From Bacteroidota bacterium (GTDB lineage: Bacteria; Bacteroidota; Bacteroidia; 2-12-FULL-35-15): a stretch of DNA of 53,868 nucleotides. Shown one piece after another: positions 34,046-43,098 of this stretch. The stretch is from contig CANJPX010000015.1 of the NCBI GenBank assembly GCA_947476185.1, positions 1-53,868 on the forward strand, given 5' to 3'. How positions within the stretch are numbered: position 1 is the first letter of the stretch; every line of letters starts with the position of its first letter. The notes under the pieces are model-generated. The model was not told where the DNA came from, made no database searches, and saw only the letters and a program-made list of their open reading frames with translations. A program made the translations under genes and the position numbers.

Positions 34046-36148
34046 ATGAAAACAAAATCAACTCTCCTCAAGAAGTTAGCGTTAGGCATTTTGATAATAT
34101 CTTCATTAAATGGAGTATCTCAATCTAATCCAACGCCATTTAATTTGGAAACAGGCGGAACATATACATTTACTGATTGGCTCTCAACAAGCACGCCAAG
34201 TACGTATCCAAATAATATGATCTTTCATATTATGGCCAATGTAAATCCTACTTTGACTAGTGTTGCTAGTTCGGATGTGGTAGCAGGTGTTTATAATGAC
34301 GCCAGTGCAAAAACGAGAATGAATGGATTGGGAACCGGTGGTTTTTCGTTTAGAAATAGTTCAACAACACCGGATATTACCGGCTATGTCTCCAACAGAT
34401 TAGGTGAAGCAGTGTTGGGTATAAATACAACAAACCGGACAACTATTAATGTGTCATTTAAGGCAGGTGAAATTGGTTCAGCTACACCTGTTTATTCAAT
34501 TACTTGTCAATATAGAATTGGAACGACAGGAGCCTACCTTTCATTGCCGGGAGCATCTACCTTATGGCAATATATTTCCACAGACCCCGCCAGCAGTCTT
34601 TCGTTCGGTCCAATAACGCTTCCTGCAGCATGCGATAACCAATCTGTCGTTCAATTAAGATGGGCCTATACTTATGTTTCCGGAACTACAGCCGGCTTAA
34701 AACCACAATTGTTTGTAGATGATATTACAGTTACAAGTATTCCTTTGATTACACTAACGCCCTTGCCAAATACATGTTCAAGCAACCCTCCTTTCTTATT
34801 AACGGATGGGCAACCGGCTGGTGGAGTTTATACAGGTACAGGAGTCGTTGGTGGTAATTTTGACCCTTCAGTAGCTGGAATAGGTATTCAAACAATAACG
34901 TATACCTATACTGATATCAATGGCTTTTCAAATTTTGCAAGTACAACCATCGATGTGGAAGCATCCTACTGTGTAACAACTACTAGTCTTAAGCCTGTTT
35001 CATGTGGGGCAACGGGATTATCAATAGGAAACTATATTTATTGTGAACCTGTATATGGAGCCACAGATTACGAATTTTCAATTAACAATGTATCTTTAGG
35101 GTATTCCCAAACAAAGGTAAGGGCAACCTACACAAGCATAAACTTAAGTTCGTTCACAGGATTAAAATATGGTCAAACTTATAATGTAAAAGTTAGAGCA
35201 AAAGTTGGCGGAATTTGGGGAGGCTTTGGAACAAGTTGTCCGATAACATTAATGGCATTCCCGTCAACTCAATTGACAACGGCTTCTTGTGGGGCTACAG
35301 GGTTGTCTATTTCTTCCTATATATATTGTAATCCTATTGCAGGGGCAAGTGATTATGAGTTTACAATTAACAATACTTCTTTAGGGTATTCACAAGTAAG
35401 AACGAGAGTTTTATATTCTTCAGCTAATCTAAATCAATATTCAGGATTACTTTATGGTCAAACCTACGATGTAAGCGTTAGGGCTAAAGTAAGTGGTGCT
35501 TGGGGGCCTGTTGGATCTAGTTGTCCGATAACCTTGATGGCATTCCCGTCAACTCAATTGACAACGGCTTCTTGTGGGGCAGTTGCCCTTACGATATCTT
35601 CTTTCATTTATTGCAACACTATAAGTGGTGCATCCGACTATGAATTTACAATCAGTAATTCATCTCTAGGTTATTCGCAAGTAAGAAACAGAGCATTATA
35701 TTCGGCAATCAAGTTAACCTCTTATTCAGGATTAATCGCTGGAACGACTTACGATGTAATCGTCAGAGCAAAAGTAAGTGGTGTTTGGGGGCCAACAGGA
35801 ACTGTATGCCCCATTACAATGGGATCAACAATTGGTTTATTAAGTCAATACTCTGAGGAAACAAAACAAATGGAAGTCGAAATAAGTGAATTTGGGAATA
35901 CCGAAATTAAACTATATCCTAACCCTATTAATATTAGCAATCAACTTAACGTTGAATTAGCTAATCCTCAATCATTGACAATTACGATTTCTGATATTAT
36001 GGGCAAAAGAATATTTGAAAAATTTTATTCCGAAGTTAATTCAATTGATATTCCACTTTCCGAATTGCAAATTGATGCAGGGATTTATAATCTTTCTTTA
36101 ATGTGCGGAAATACAGTACAAAACAAGAAACTTGTTATAACAAAATAA
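34046..36148 (+). CDS. T9SS-exported surface protein with three tandem ~95-residue repeats
   Basis: From the ATG at 34046 (MKTKSTLLKKLALGILI, signal peptide, cleavage near GVSQS) the product has 700 residues; the frame opens 13 codons earlier, at 34007. The N-terminal ~235 residues form a beta-rich region of unknown family. A short Ig-like domain follows (about 235-310). Three tandem repeats follow, from about 320 to 600, each starting S-C-G-A with IYC, DYEF, SLGYSQ, and ending YxVxVRAKVxGxWG. The C-terminus is a T9SS type-A sorting domain (KLYPNPINISNQLNVEL to MCGNTVQNKKLVITK). The second and third repeats share a 44-base identical DNA stretch. The repeats look like fibronectin-type adhesion modules. 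Confidence 0.83.
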   Translation: MKTKSTLLKKLALGILIISSLNGVSQSNPTPFNLETGGTYTFTDWLSTSTPSTYPNNMIFHIMANVNPTLTSVASSDVVAGVYNDASAKTRMNGLGTGGFSFRNSSTTPDITGYVSNRLGEAVLGINTTNRTTINVSFKAGEIGSATPVYSITCQYRIGTTGAYLSLPGASTLWQYISTDPASSLSFGPITLPAACDNQSVVQLRWAYTYVSGTTAGLKPQLFVDDITVTSIPLITLTPLPNTCSSNPPFLLTDGQPAGGVYTGTGVVGGNFDPSVAGIGIQTITYTYTDINGFSNFASTTIDVEASYCVTTTSLKPVSCGATGLSIGNYIYCEPVYGATDYEFSINNVSLGYSQTKVRATYTSINLSSFTGLKYGQTYNVKVRAKVGGIWGGFGTSCPITLMAFPSTQLTTASCGATGLSISSYIYCNPIAGASDYEFTINNTSLGYSQVRTRVLYSSANLNQYSGLLYGQTYDVSVRAKVSGAWGPVGSSCPITLMAFPSTQLTTASCGAVALTISSFIYCNTISGASDYEFTISNSSLGYSQVRNRALYSAIKLTSYSGLIAGTTYDVIVRAKVSGVWGPTGTVCPITMGSTIGLLSQYSEETKQMEVEISEFGNTEIKLYPNPINISNQLNVELANPQSLTITISDIMGKRIFEKFYSEVNSIDIPLSELQIDAGIYNLSLMCGNTVQNKKLVITK

Positions 36149-36160
36149 TAGTAAATAGAA

Positions 36161-36194
36161 AAGGCGCTTCACAGGAATGTGGAGCGTTTTTTTT
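36161..36194 (+). terminator. Intrinsic terminator of the three-repeat surface protein gene
   Basis: Stem CGCTTCAC/GTGGAGCG (36165-36172 with 36179-36186, one G-U pair), a 6-base loop and eight thymines at 36187-36194. It also overlaps the end of the convergent GT2 gene. Confidence 0.88.
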
Positions 36195-36939
36195 ACCTAA
36201 AAAACTGCCCTAATTTCGATAATGGCTTTCTAATAAAAGTAGAAAAATTAGGCGTTAGATTATTTATTTCCCAGGCCTTCTTATCTTCTCTGTTGGCTTG
36301 TAACCTATTCATTAATGATACATTACTCTTACCTCCTATCCTCATTTTTACCAATACTATTGGGAGATAAGCTACAGAACAATTGTATTTATATAATAAA
36401 CGTAACATTAATTCGTAATCTGCAGCAGATTTCAAATTTGTATTGAATAGTCCGAACCTGTTGTAACATTCGTTTTTAACAAAAAATGAAGGATGAGGAG
36501 GCATCCAACCTTTTAAAAAGTTTTGTTTCAAATAGGTACTAGAAATCCAATTTCGTTTTATTTTGTTTGTATCTATCCTATCTACATATTGAAGATCACC
36601 ATAAACAGCATCTACATTATTTTGCTGGAAACAATTTACTACTGTCGAAATAACCTTTTCATTCGTATAAAAATCATCCGCATGAAGAATCGCAATAATA
36701 TCACCTGTGGCCAATGCAATACCTTTGTTAATGGCAAAATAAATTCCTTTATCCTTTTCTGAAATAATTGTAGCGAGTTTACTTCTATATCGCTCGACAA
36801 TATTTAAAGTACCATCGGCAGAAGCTCCATCAACAATTATATATTCAATATTAGAATAATTTTGAGAAAGGACAGACTTAATAGTCATTTCAATTGTTTC
36901 AGAGCTATTGTAACAGACTGTAATTATAGAAACTTTCAT
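36193..36939 (-). CDS. GT2 glycosyltransferase (polysaccharide locus)
   Basis: From the ATG at 36939 (MKVSIITVCYN, the usual GT2 start) the product has 248 residues; the frame extends to 36975 but overlaps the upstream gene. GT-A features: SIITVCYNSSETI at the N-terminus, the nucleotide-binding IEYIIVDGASADGT, and the DxD equivalent AILHADDFY. There is no membrane segment, so it is a cytoplasmic transferase adding a sugar to a lipid-linked repeat unit. It is the last gene of the polysaccharide run and lies ten bases after the carbamoyltransferase stop. Confidence 0.87.
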   Translation of the reverse strand: MKVSIITVCYNSSETIEMTIKSVLSQNYSNIEYIIVDGASADGTLNIVERYRSKLATIISEKDKGIYFAINKGIALATGDIIAILHADDFYTNEKVISTVVNCFQQNNVDAVYGDLQYVDRIDTNKIKRNWISSTYLKQNFLKGWMPPHPSFFVKNECYNRFGLFNTNLKSAADYELMLRLLYKYNCSVAYLPIVLVKMRIGGKSNVSLMNRLQANREDKKAWEINNLTPNFSTFIRKPLSKLGQFFR

Positions 36940-36949
36940 CTGTAAGCAC

Positions 36950-38674
36950 TTATCTAGAAACGATATAATTTTCAATTACCAACATATCCATTTTTGTCCT
37001 TAAAAAGCAATCTAATGCATTTGCCGGTGAATTTACGATTGGCTCATTTTCATTAAAAGAAGTATTCAATAATATTGGCACACCTGTTTTTTCATTAAAA
37101 ACCGAAATTAAAGCATGATATTTTGGTTCATATTTCGAATCAACTGTTTGCAATCGTCCTGTTCCGTCAACATGAGTCACAGCAGGTATCTTGCTTCGCA
37201 TTTCCTCCTTGATTATGTACACCTTTTCCATAAACGGAACATTATCAGCATCTGCAAAATAATCAGCTACAAATTCTTTTAAAATTGATGGAGCAAATGG
37301 ACGAAAAGATTCACGTCTCTTTATTTTTAAATTTAATATTTCTTTTGCATCACTCCTTCGTGGATCTGCGATAATTGAACGGTGTCCCAATGCACGAGGT
37401 CCGAATTCCGCTCTCCCTTGAAACCAACCTACGACTCCTGCATTAATAATACAATCCGTTACTTTATCGTATAATTCTTCATCACTATATTTTGAATATT
37501 TTATCTTCTGAGATAGTAAATATTCTTCTATTTCTTTATCCGAATAGTGACTGCCTAATGCACCCGAATAAGTTGGTGCAACTCGTTCTTTCTTTAGGAT
37601 ATTATTATATAAAAACAAAGCAGAACCTATTGAAGTTCCTGCATCATGGCCGGCAGGTGGAATATATAGATTTTTAAAAGGTGTATTTTTCAGAACTTTG
37701 CCATTCGCAACAGAATTTTGAGCAACACCACCGGCAATACACAAATTATCTGTCCCAGATACTTTATGCAAATGTGTTAAAATATGAAATAATAATTCTT
37801 CACATATGCGCTGAACAGATGAAGCCAGATCTTTATGATATTGAGTAAGTTCATCTTCTCGTTTGCGAACAGGCCCAAACTTCTCAACCATATAATCACT
37901 AAAAATATTTTCTATATCTGGTTCTCCTCCATCCCAACTCATTTTTACACCGTCCTTATGATGTTTAAAATATTTTAAGTTCAGCTTAAACAAACCATCT
38001 GAAGAAAATTGAATTACATCTTTTAATTTATCCGTATAAATCGGGTTACCGTAAGGAGCCAAGCCCATCACTTTATACTCATCGCCATATTTTGAAAACC
38101 CAAGGTATTGTGTAAATGAAGTATAAAAAATTCCTGCAGAATGAGGGAAATTAACCGTATCGAGAATTTTTATTTGATTCCCATTACCAATTGCAGTCAT
38201 AGTGGATGTGAAGTCTCCAAATCCATCAATAGAAAGAAGTGCTGCTTTTTCGAATGGAGAGGCGAAAAAGGAACTTCCTAAATGAGAGCGATGATGTTCT
38301 ATATTATGAATTTCAGCCTTAATATCTTTCTCTTCTACTCCAAACTCTTCAGCCAACAAGGCCTTCACCGATCTTACTTTTTTAGAATTAGTAAATCTAT
38401 CTAAAATAGTAAAAACGGAAACTTTATTTTTAATCGTATGTTTTATTTTTTTTAAAACATTTGCAGATGGATCACGAGAAATAGTGATGTGATCAATGTC
38501 TTGAATTGAAATACCTGCATCCGTTAAGCAGTATTTTATAGCTTCAATAGGGAACCCAGCCCAATGTTTGATTCGTCTGATTCGCTCTTCTTCTAAAGCG
38601 ACAATCACTTCGCCATTTTTCAGAATACATGCAGATGAATCACCATGAAAAGCATTAAGTCCTAATATATACAT
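36950..38674 (-). CDS. NodU/CmcH-family carbamoyltransferase
   Basis: This 574-residue enzyme transfers a carbamoyl group from carbamoyl phosphate (via a carbamoyl-adenylate) to a hydroxyl, probably on a sugar. The N-terminal ASKHA-like part has MYILGLNAFHGDSSACI and HNIEHHRSHLGS with the metal-binding His residues. CIAGGVAQNSVANGK lies near 310, and the C-terminal YrdC-related domain has GWFQGRAEFGPRALGHRSIIADPR. The length is normal for the family. A promoter with good -33 and -7 elements lies directly upstream, so this gene and the GT2 after it form a separate transcription unit within the locus. Confidence 0.93.
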   Translation of the reverse strand: MYILGLNAFHGDSSACILKNGEVIVALEEERIRRIKHWAGFPIEAIKYCLTDAGISIQDIDHITISRDPSANVLKKIKHTIKNKVSVFTILDRFTNSKKVRSVKALLAEEFGVEEKDIKAEIHNIEHHRSHLGSSFFASPFEKAALLSIDGFGDFTSTMTAIGNGNQIKILDTVNFPHSAGIFYTSFTQYLGFSKYGDEYKVMGLAPYGNPIYTDKLKDVIQFSSDGLFKLNLKYFKHHKDGVKMSWDGGEPDIENIFSDYMVEKFGPVRKREDELTQYHKDLASSVQRICEELLFHILTHLHKVSGTDNLCIAGGVAQNSVANGKVLKNTPFKNLYIPPAGHDAGTSIGSALFLYNNILKKERVAPTYSGALGSHYSDKEIEEYLLSQKIKYSKYSDEELYDKVTDCIINAGVVGWFQGRAEFGPRALGHRSIIADPRRSDAKEILNLKIKRRESFRPFAPSILKEFVADYFADADNVPFMEKVYIIKEEMRSKIPAVTHVDGTGRLQTVDSKYEPKYHALISVFNEKTGVPILLNTSFNENEPIVNSPANALDCFLRTKMDMLVIENYIVSR

Positions 38675-38724
38675 ACTATAAGTAAATGATTTTAAAATTT
38701 ATAAACAAATTAACGACTGCTTTA

Positions 38725-38754
38725 CAAAGTTAAGGAAGATTGCTAAAGTTGCAA
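38725..38754 (-). promoter_or_regulatory. Promoter of the carbamoyltransferase unit
   Basis: On the minus strand a TTG at 38754-38752 is followed after 19 bases by a perfect -7 TAACTTTG at 38732-38725. The ATG is at 38674, leaving a leader of about 45 bases. Confidence 0.65.
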
Positions 38755-38763
38755 GGGAAAATA

Positions 38764-39906
38764 CTAAATGAAAAGATGACGATTTTGCTCAACAATTTCC
38801 GGATTATCGATGTATTTCTTTGCAAAATTAAAGGCCGCGACTGTCATTTCATTATATTCTTCTTGTTTCATTTCTGCACAGTTTTCAATGGTTTGAATGA
38901 ACAAATCTTGTCGATCCAAAGGAATATCCCAGCCAACATTTATTTCAATCAAATTTTTCCATGGTGTTTGATCACTTATGATCACAGGACAACCAACTGA
39001 CAATGACTGCAAAATGATATGGCCGAAGTTTTCTCCACGGGTTGGCATAAACATAAAATCATAGTTGATGATTTCATTTGTTACTTTTTCAGATTCAAGG
39101 CTGCCCATATAGTTTACTTTAATATTATGAGGAAGAATAGCCATCACCGTTTTGCACTCCTCCCAATATGCTTCATTATAAATTGGTCCGTATATATCCA
39201 ATTCAACATTCCCCTTCACTTTTTGCAATAATTCTAAAGCAAATAGTAGATTTTTCTCAGGAGAAATTCTGGCCACATTGACCAATTTCAAACTTCCTTT
39301 AGATTTTTTTCTTTCATTCAAATTATCCGACACATTTTTTTGAGGAAGATTTCCTGCAGTTTCAATTTTTACGGATGGTCCCAAAGCTATTTGTATGTCA
39401 TTTTTTTCTTTCGCTGTAGAGGCATGAAAAATGACACTATCGAACAAATTCAATATTTTCACTGAACGTAAAAAAAATCGTTTTTTCATTTTTTTTACTC
39501 CTAATGCACTTTCTGCAAACATTCCTCTAGTAGCTATTACTATTTTTTTATTTTTTTTCTTACGAAGAAAAAATAAGGGTAACAATGTAAAATATAAGGA
39601 AAATATGCCATTGAGGTAAACAATATCGAAATCGGTCTGGCGTATTATTTTTTTTATATTCGAACGATTTAAAGCACTTTGAGAAAAATAATACACGTTC
39701 ACTCCATCCGATTGAAGGTTCCATTCATCGCTCTTAATAGTAGAATAAGGAATTGATTCACAATAATCTGTGTCACGCGTAATGATAGAAAAATCGAACT
39801 CTTCTTTCAAATGGGCAACTAAATTTGCAATGGACTGTATGGGTCCACCAGCTTTGTATCCAGGCAGATACCAGTCAATAAAAATCAATATTTTCCTTTT
39901 TGCCAT
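38764..39906 (-). CDS. GT4 glycosyltransferase
   Basis: This 380-residue GT-B enzyme has the N-terminal IFIDWYLPGYKAGGPIQSI loop typical of GT4, the linker LVNVARISPEKNLLFALELLQ and the retaining-GT4 EX7E-type motif in TRGENFGHIILQSLSVGCPVIIS. It starts with an ATG whose A is the last base of the asparagine-synthetase stop codon (TAATG), so the two are translationally coupled. It probably adds a sugar to the polysaccharide repeat unit; the donor is not predictable. Confidence 0.9.
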   Translation of the reverse strand: MAKRKILIFIDWYLPGYKAGGPIQSIANLVAHLKEEFDFSIITRDTDYCESIPYSTIKSDEWNLQSDGVNVYYFSQSALNRSNIKKIIRQTDFDIVYLNGIFSLYFTLLPLFFLRKKKNKKIVIATRGMFAESALGVKKMKKRFFLRSVKILNLFDSVIFHASTAKEKNDIQIALGPSVKIETAGNLPQKNVSDNLNERKKSKGSLKLVNVARISPEKNLLFALELLQKVKGNVELDIYGPIYNEAYWEECKTVMAILPHNIKVNYMGSLESEKVTNEIINYDFMFMPTRGENFGHIILQSLSVGCPVIISDQTPWKNLIEINVGWDIPLDRQDLFIQTIENCAEMKQEEYNEMTVAAFNFAKKYIDNPEIVEQNRHLFI

Positions 39907-41801
39907 TAACTTTCAATTTTATTTTCCTGCAACCAATTTTCAAAAACAACCAAATGCCATATTCTCGCCCAGGTCACTTTGGGATCATCATTCAGAAAGC
40001 TGTTCCACAATTTCATCACGCCTTTTTCATTAAACAAATCACGCTTAGATAACGAAAACATTTTTTGCTCGCAAAACAACTTTAAGTCATTTTTCATCCA
40101 TTCTTTCCATGGAAATGTAAACCCCATTTTTTGTCTGTTTACAACCTCTGCGGGCAAAAGGTCTCCTAATGAATCAACTAAAAGTTTTTTCGGAGAACGT
40201 GTACTTTTAAATTTATCAGGGACACCTAAAACATATTCTACTAATTTGTAATCCATGAAAGGAACTCGAATTTCCAGGGCCAAAGCCATACTCATTTGAT
40301 CAGCATCTCCCAACAAAACATTTTGCATATAGGTAGAGATTTCAGCAACAGAAACATTCGAGATCTGAGAATAAAAATCTGAGATTTGCAGTTCCTCAAT
40401 TATTTCAGAAACACAATTCGTAGGCAGCTCAGTTTTTTTGACAATACTAGAAATAGTTGAATCCATTAGCACTTGTCGAGATAATGGATAAAAAGTTTTA
40501 AAATTTATACGATCTTGATTCAGAAGTTCTGCAATTTTTTCTGATGCAATACCCGGTTTTACCTTTGTTAATATTTTACCACTTGCATTGCGCATACTAT
40601 GTGGGACTGAATTTAACCAAGCTCTTTTTTTTAGCGCCATTGCCCTTTTAAAAACATCATATCCTGCAAACAATTCGTCACCTCCTAAACCAGACAAAGC
40701 CATCGTGATTCCCGCATTCTTTGTTGCTTTTGAAACAATATACGTATTCGGCCCATCACCACTCGGATGATCCATTGCCATTAATGCGTTCGGTAATTCT
40801 TTCAGAAAATCTGAAGGTTTCAATACTATTTCGTGATGATCTGTATTAAATTTTTTAGCAATTAGTTGCGCGTATTTTGATTCAGAAAATTCAGTTTCAT
40901 CAAATGTCACAGAAAAAGTTTTGATCTTTTCTGCGGATACTTTGCTCATTAAACCAACGATTGCGCTAGAATCTATCCCACCGGAAAGAAATGCTCCAAA
41001 AGGCACATCCGCAATTAATCTTCTTTCAACAGCTTTTGTCAGAAGATCATTCACATCTTTACATACCTCAGAATAAGATTTCTCATTCGCATCATGATTT
41101 ATATTTTTCTTGATATCCCAATAACTATGAATTGTAATTTTTTCTGAATTCGCTTTAATATAATGCCCGGGCATAAGCATTTTAGCGCCTTTGATAATGG
41201 TATTTGGAGCATGAACCGTTTGGTAACGAAGATAATCAATTAAACTATTTTCATCCAGTTTCCTTGGGATCAGCTCACAGGCTAATAAAGAGCGTAGCTC
41301 TGAAGAAAAAGCAAGAACATGATTCGTATATAAATAATACAGCGGTTTGATTCCCAAGCGATCGCGGGCAATAAAGAGTTCTTTTTTTTGATTGTCCCAA
41401 ATAGCAAACGCAAACATGCCGTTAAAGTGATTTACACACTCTGCTCCCCAACGAATATATGCAGCAATAATAACTTCCGTATCTGTATTGGTCTGAAAAA
41501 AATAAGATTGCTGATTCGAGCCAGAAACAACACGGTTCAATTCAAATTTCAGGTCTTTATAATTATATAATTCACCATTATAAACGATCTGATATCTTCC
41601 ATCATAGGATTGCATAGGTTGGTGCCCTGCAGCGGAAAGATCGATAATTGAAAGTCTTCTATGTCCAAGAGCAATCATAGAATCAACGAACACGCCTTCA
41701 TCGTCAGGGCCACGATGCTTCATAGCATTGTTCATGGCTATAACCTTATGTTTTGCAGCATCAGTATCGTTAAAACCTAATATCCCATTTATTCCGCACA
41801 T
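39906..41801 (-). CDS. asnB: Asparagine-synthetase-like amidotransferase (AsnB family)
   Basis: The 631-residue enzyme starts MCGINGILGF, with Cys2 the glutaminase nucleophile after Met removal. The N-terminal Ntn glutaminase domain has HRGPDDEG and LGHRRLSIIDLS. The synthetase domain has the ATP pyrophosphatase loop SGGIDSS at 273-279 and ALSGLGGDELFAGY. The length is typical for AsnB of polysaccharide loci. In such loci the enzyme often amidates a uronic acid or a sugar carboxylate rather than making asparagine; that is inferred from location. It is coupled to the GT4 gene. The symbol denotes family. Confidence 0.92.
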   Translation of the reverse strand: MCGINGILGFNDTDAAKHKVIAMNNAMKHRGPDDEGVFVDSMIALGHRRLSIIDLSAAGHQPMQSYDGRYQIVYNGELYNYKDLKFELNRVVSGSNQQSYFFQTNTDTEVIIAAYIRWGAECVNHFNGMFAFAIWDNQKKELFIARDRLGIKPLYYLYTNHVLAFSSELRSLLACELIPRKLDENSLIDYLRYQTVHAPNTIIKGAKMLMPGHYIKANSEKITIHSYWDIKKNINHDANEKSYSEVCKDVNDLLTKAVERRLIADVPFGAFLSGGIDSSAIVGLMSKVSAEKIKTFSVTFDETEFSESKYAQLIAKKFNTDHHEIVLKPSDFLKELPNALMAMDHPSGDGPNTYIVSKATKNAGITMALSGLGGDELFAGYDVFKRAMALKKRAWLNSVPHSMRNASGKILTKVKPGIASEKIAELLNQDRINFKTFYPLSRQVLMDSTISSIVKKTELPTNCVSEIIEELQISDFYSQISNVSVAEISTYMQNVLLGDADQMSMALALEIRVPFMDYKLVEYVLGVPDKFKSTRSPKKLLVDSLGDLLPAEVVNRQKMGFTFPWKEWMKNDLKLFCEQKMFSLSKRDLFNEKGVMKLWNSFLNDDPKVTWARIWHLVVFENWLQENKIES

Positions 41802-41910
41802 AGTTTATTCTTTGCTATTCCGTCTTGACAATTGCGTCCAAACCAATTATTGAAATTAAAGAAAGTTAAAAACGGGATCAAAAAGTTCTGATCGAGTATT
41901 TCACACTCCC

Positions 41911-43041
41911 TTAACGTTTTTCGTAAAAAGAACTAATTACAGAAATGATATATGAAAGCTGCTCGTTTGATAATTCATAATAAAAAGGCAATCGCAACAA
42001 GGTATCAGCATATCTATCTGCATTCATAAGTTTTCGGCCATCATGTTTAGAGGTATAATACGGACTTTTATGAAGGCTCAGGTAATGAAATACTGCATAA
42101 ACATCATTCTCCCTCAAATGCTGAACAAGTTGTGTGCGTTCATCAAGTGAATTACATAAAATATAAAACATATGCGCATTATTAGTCGCATATTCAGGGA
42201 TAAAAGGCAATTTGATCTTACCTGAACGCTCTAATCCTTGAAGACCTTCTTGATATACCTTCCATATTTTCTTTCGTTTCTCCTGAATATCTTCCAGGTT
42301 TTCTAATTGTGCATATAAAAAAGCAGCAATAATATCTGAAGGTAAAAATGAAGATCCTATATCAACCCAACCATACTTGTCGACTTCTCCCCTAAAAAAC
42401 GCAGAACGATTCGTTCCTTTTTCCCTGATGATCTCGGCACGTTGCAGAAAACGATCATCATTGATCACCAGCATCCCTCCTTCGCCGGAAACAATGTTTT
42501 TTGTTTCATGAAATGAAAATGCTGATAAATGCCCTATTGAACCTAAAGGCTTATTTTTATAATAGGAATCAATAGCTTGAGCAGCATCCTCAACGACAAA
42601 CAGATTATATTTATTTGCCAATTGCATAATCTTATCCATCTCACAAGCTATTCCGGCATAATGCACGGGAACAATTACCTTCGTTTTTGGTGTGATCAAT
42701 GCTTCAATTGCCTCCACATCCATAGTTGGATTTTCGACACTACTGTCGATAAAAACAATTTTAGCGCCTCTAAGTACAAAAGCATTCACTGTTGATACAA
42801 ATGTATAGGATGGAGCAATTACTTCATCTCCTTCTTTGATATCCAATAAAATTGCAGCCATTTCAAGCGCATCTGTGCAGGAGGTTGTAAGTAATACTTT
42901 TTTGAAGTCGTATTTTTTCTCAAAAAAGTCATGACATTTTTTTGTATAGACACCATCACCTGAGATTTTCAGGTTAGAAACGGCATCTTTGATATAATCG
43001 GTCTCTTTTCCTGTTAAATAAGGCTTGTTGAATGTGATCAT
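41911..43041 (-). CDS. wecE: dTDP-4-amino-4,6-dideoxygalactose transaminase, WecE/RffA type
   Basis: This 376-residue PLP enzyme of the DegT/DnrJ/EryC1/StrS family matches WecE by eye in several long stretches: MITFNKPYLTGKETDYI, KISGDGVYTKKCHDFFE, SFHETKNIVSGEGGMLVIND and EIIREKGTNRSAFFRGEVDK, followed by WVDIGSSFLPSDIIAAFL. Lys181 in HETKN is the PLP lysine. It converts dTDP-4-keto-6-deoxyglucose with glutamate to the 4-amino sugar. The matching dTDP-glucose synthesis genes are not in the window. It implies an aminodeoxyhexose in the polymer. Confidence 0.93.
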   Translation of the reverse strand: MITFNKPYLTGKETDYIKDAVSNLKISGDGVYTKKCHDFFEKKYDFKKVLLTTSCTDALEMAAILLDIKEGDEVIAPSYTFVSTVNAFVLRGAKIVFIDSSVENPTMDVEAIEALITPKTKVIVPVHYAGIACEMDKIMQLANKYNLFVVEDAAQAIDSYYKNKPLGSIGHLSAFSFHETKNIVSGEGGMLVINDDRFLQRAEIIREKGTNRSAFFRGEVDKYGWVDIGSSFLPSDIIAAFLYAQLENLEDIQEKRKKIWKVYQEGLQGLERSGKIKLPFIPEYATNNAHMFYILCNSLDERTQLVQHLRENDVYAVFHYLSLHKSPYYTSKHDGRKLMNADRYADTLLRLPFYYELSNEQLSYIISVISSFYEKR

Positions 43042-43098
43042 TTTTGTACGGATAAATAATTTAATTAGATTTTATTAGAGGTATAGAAAATTATATAT

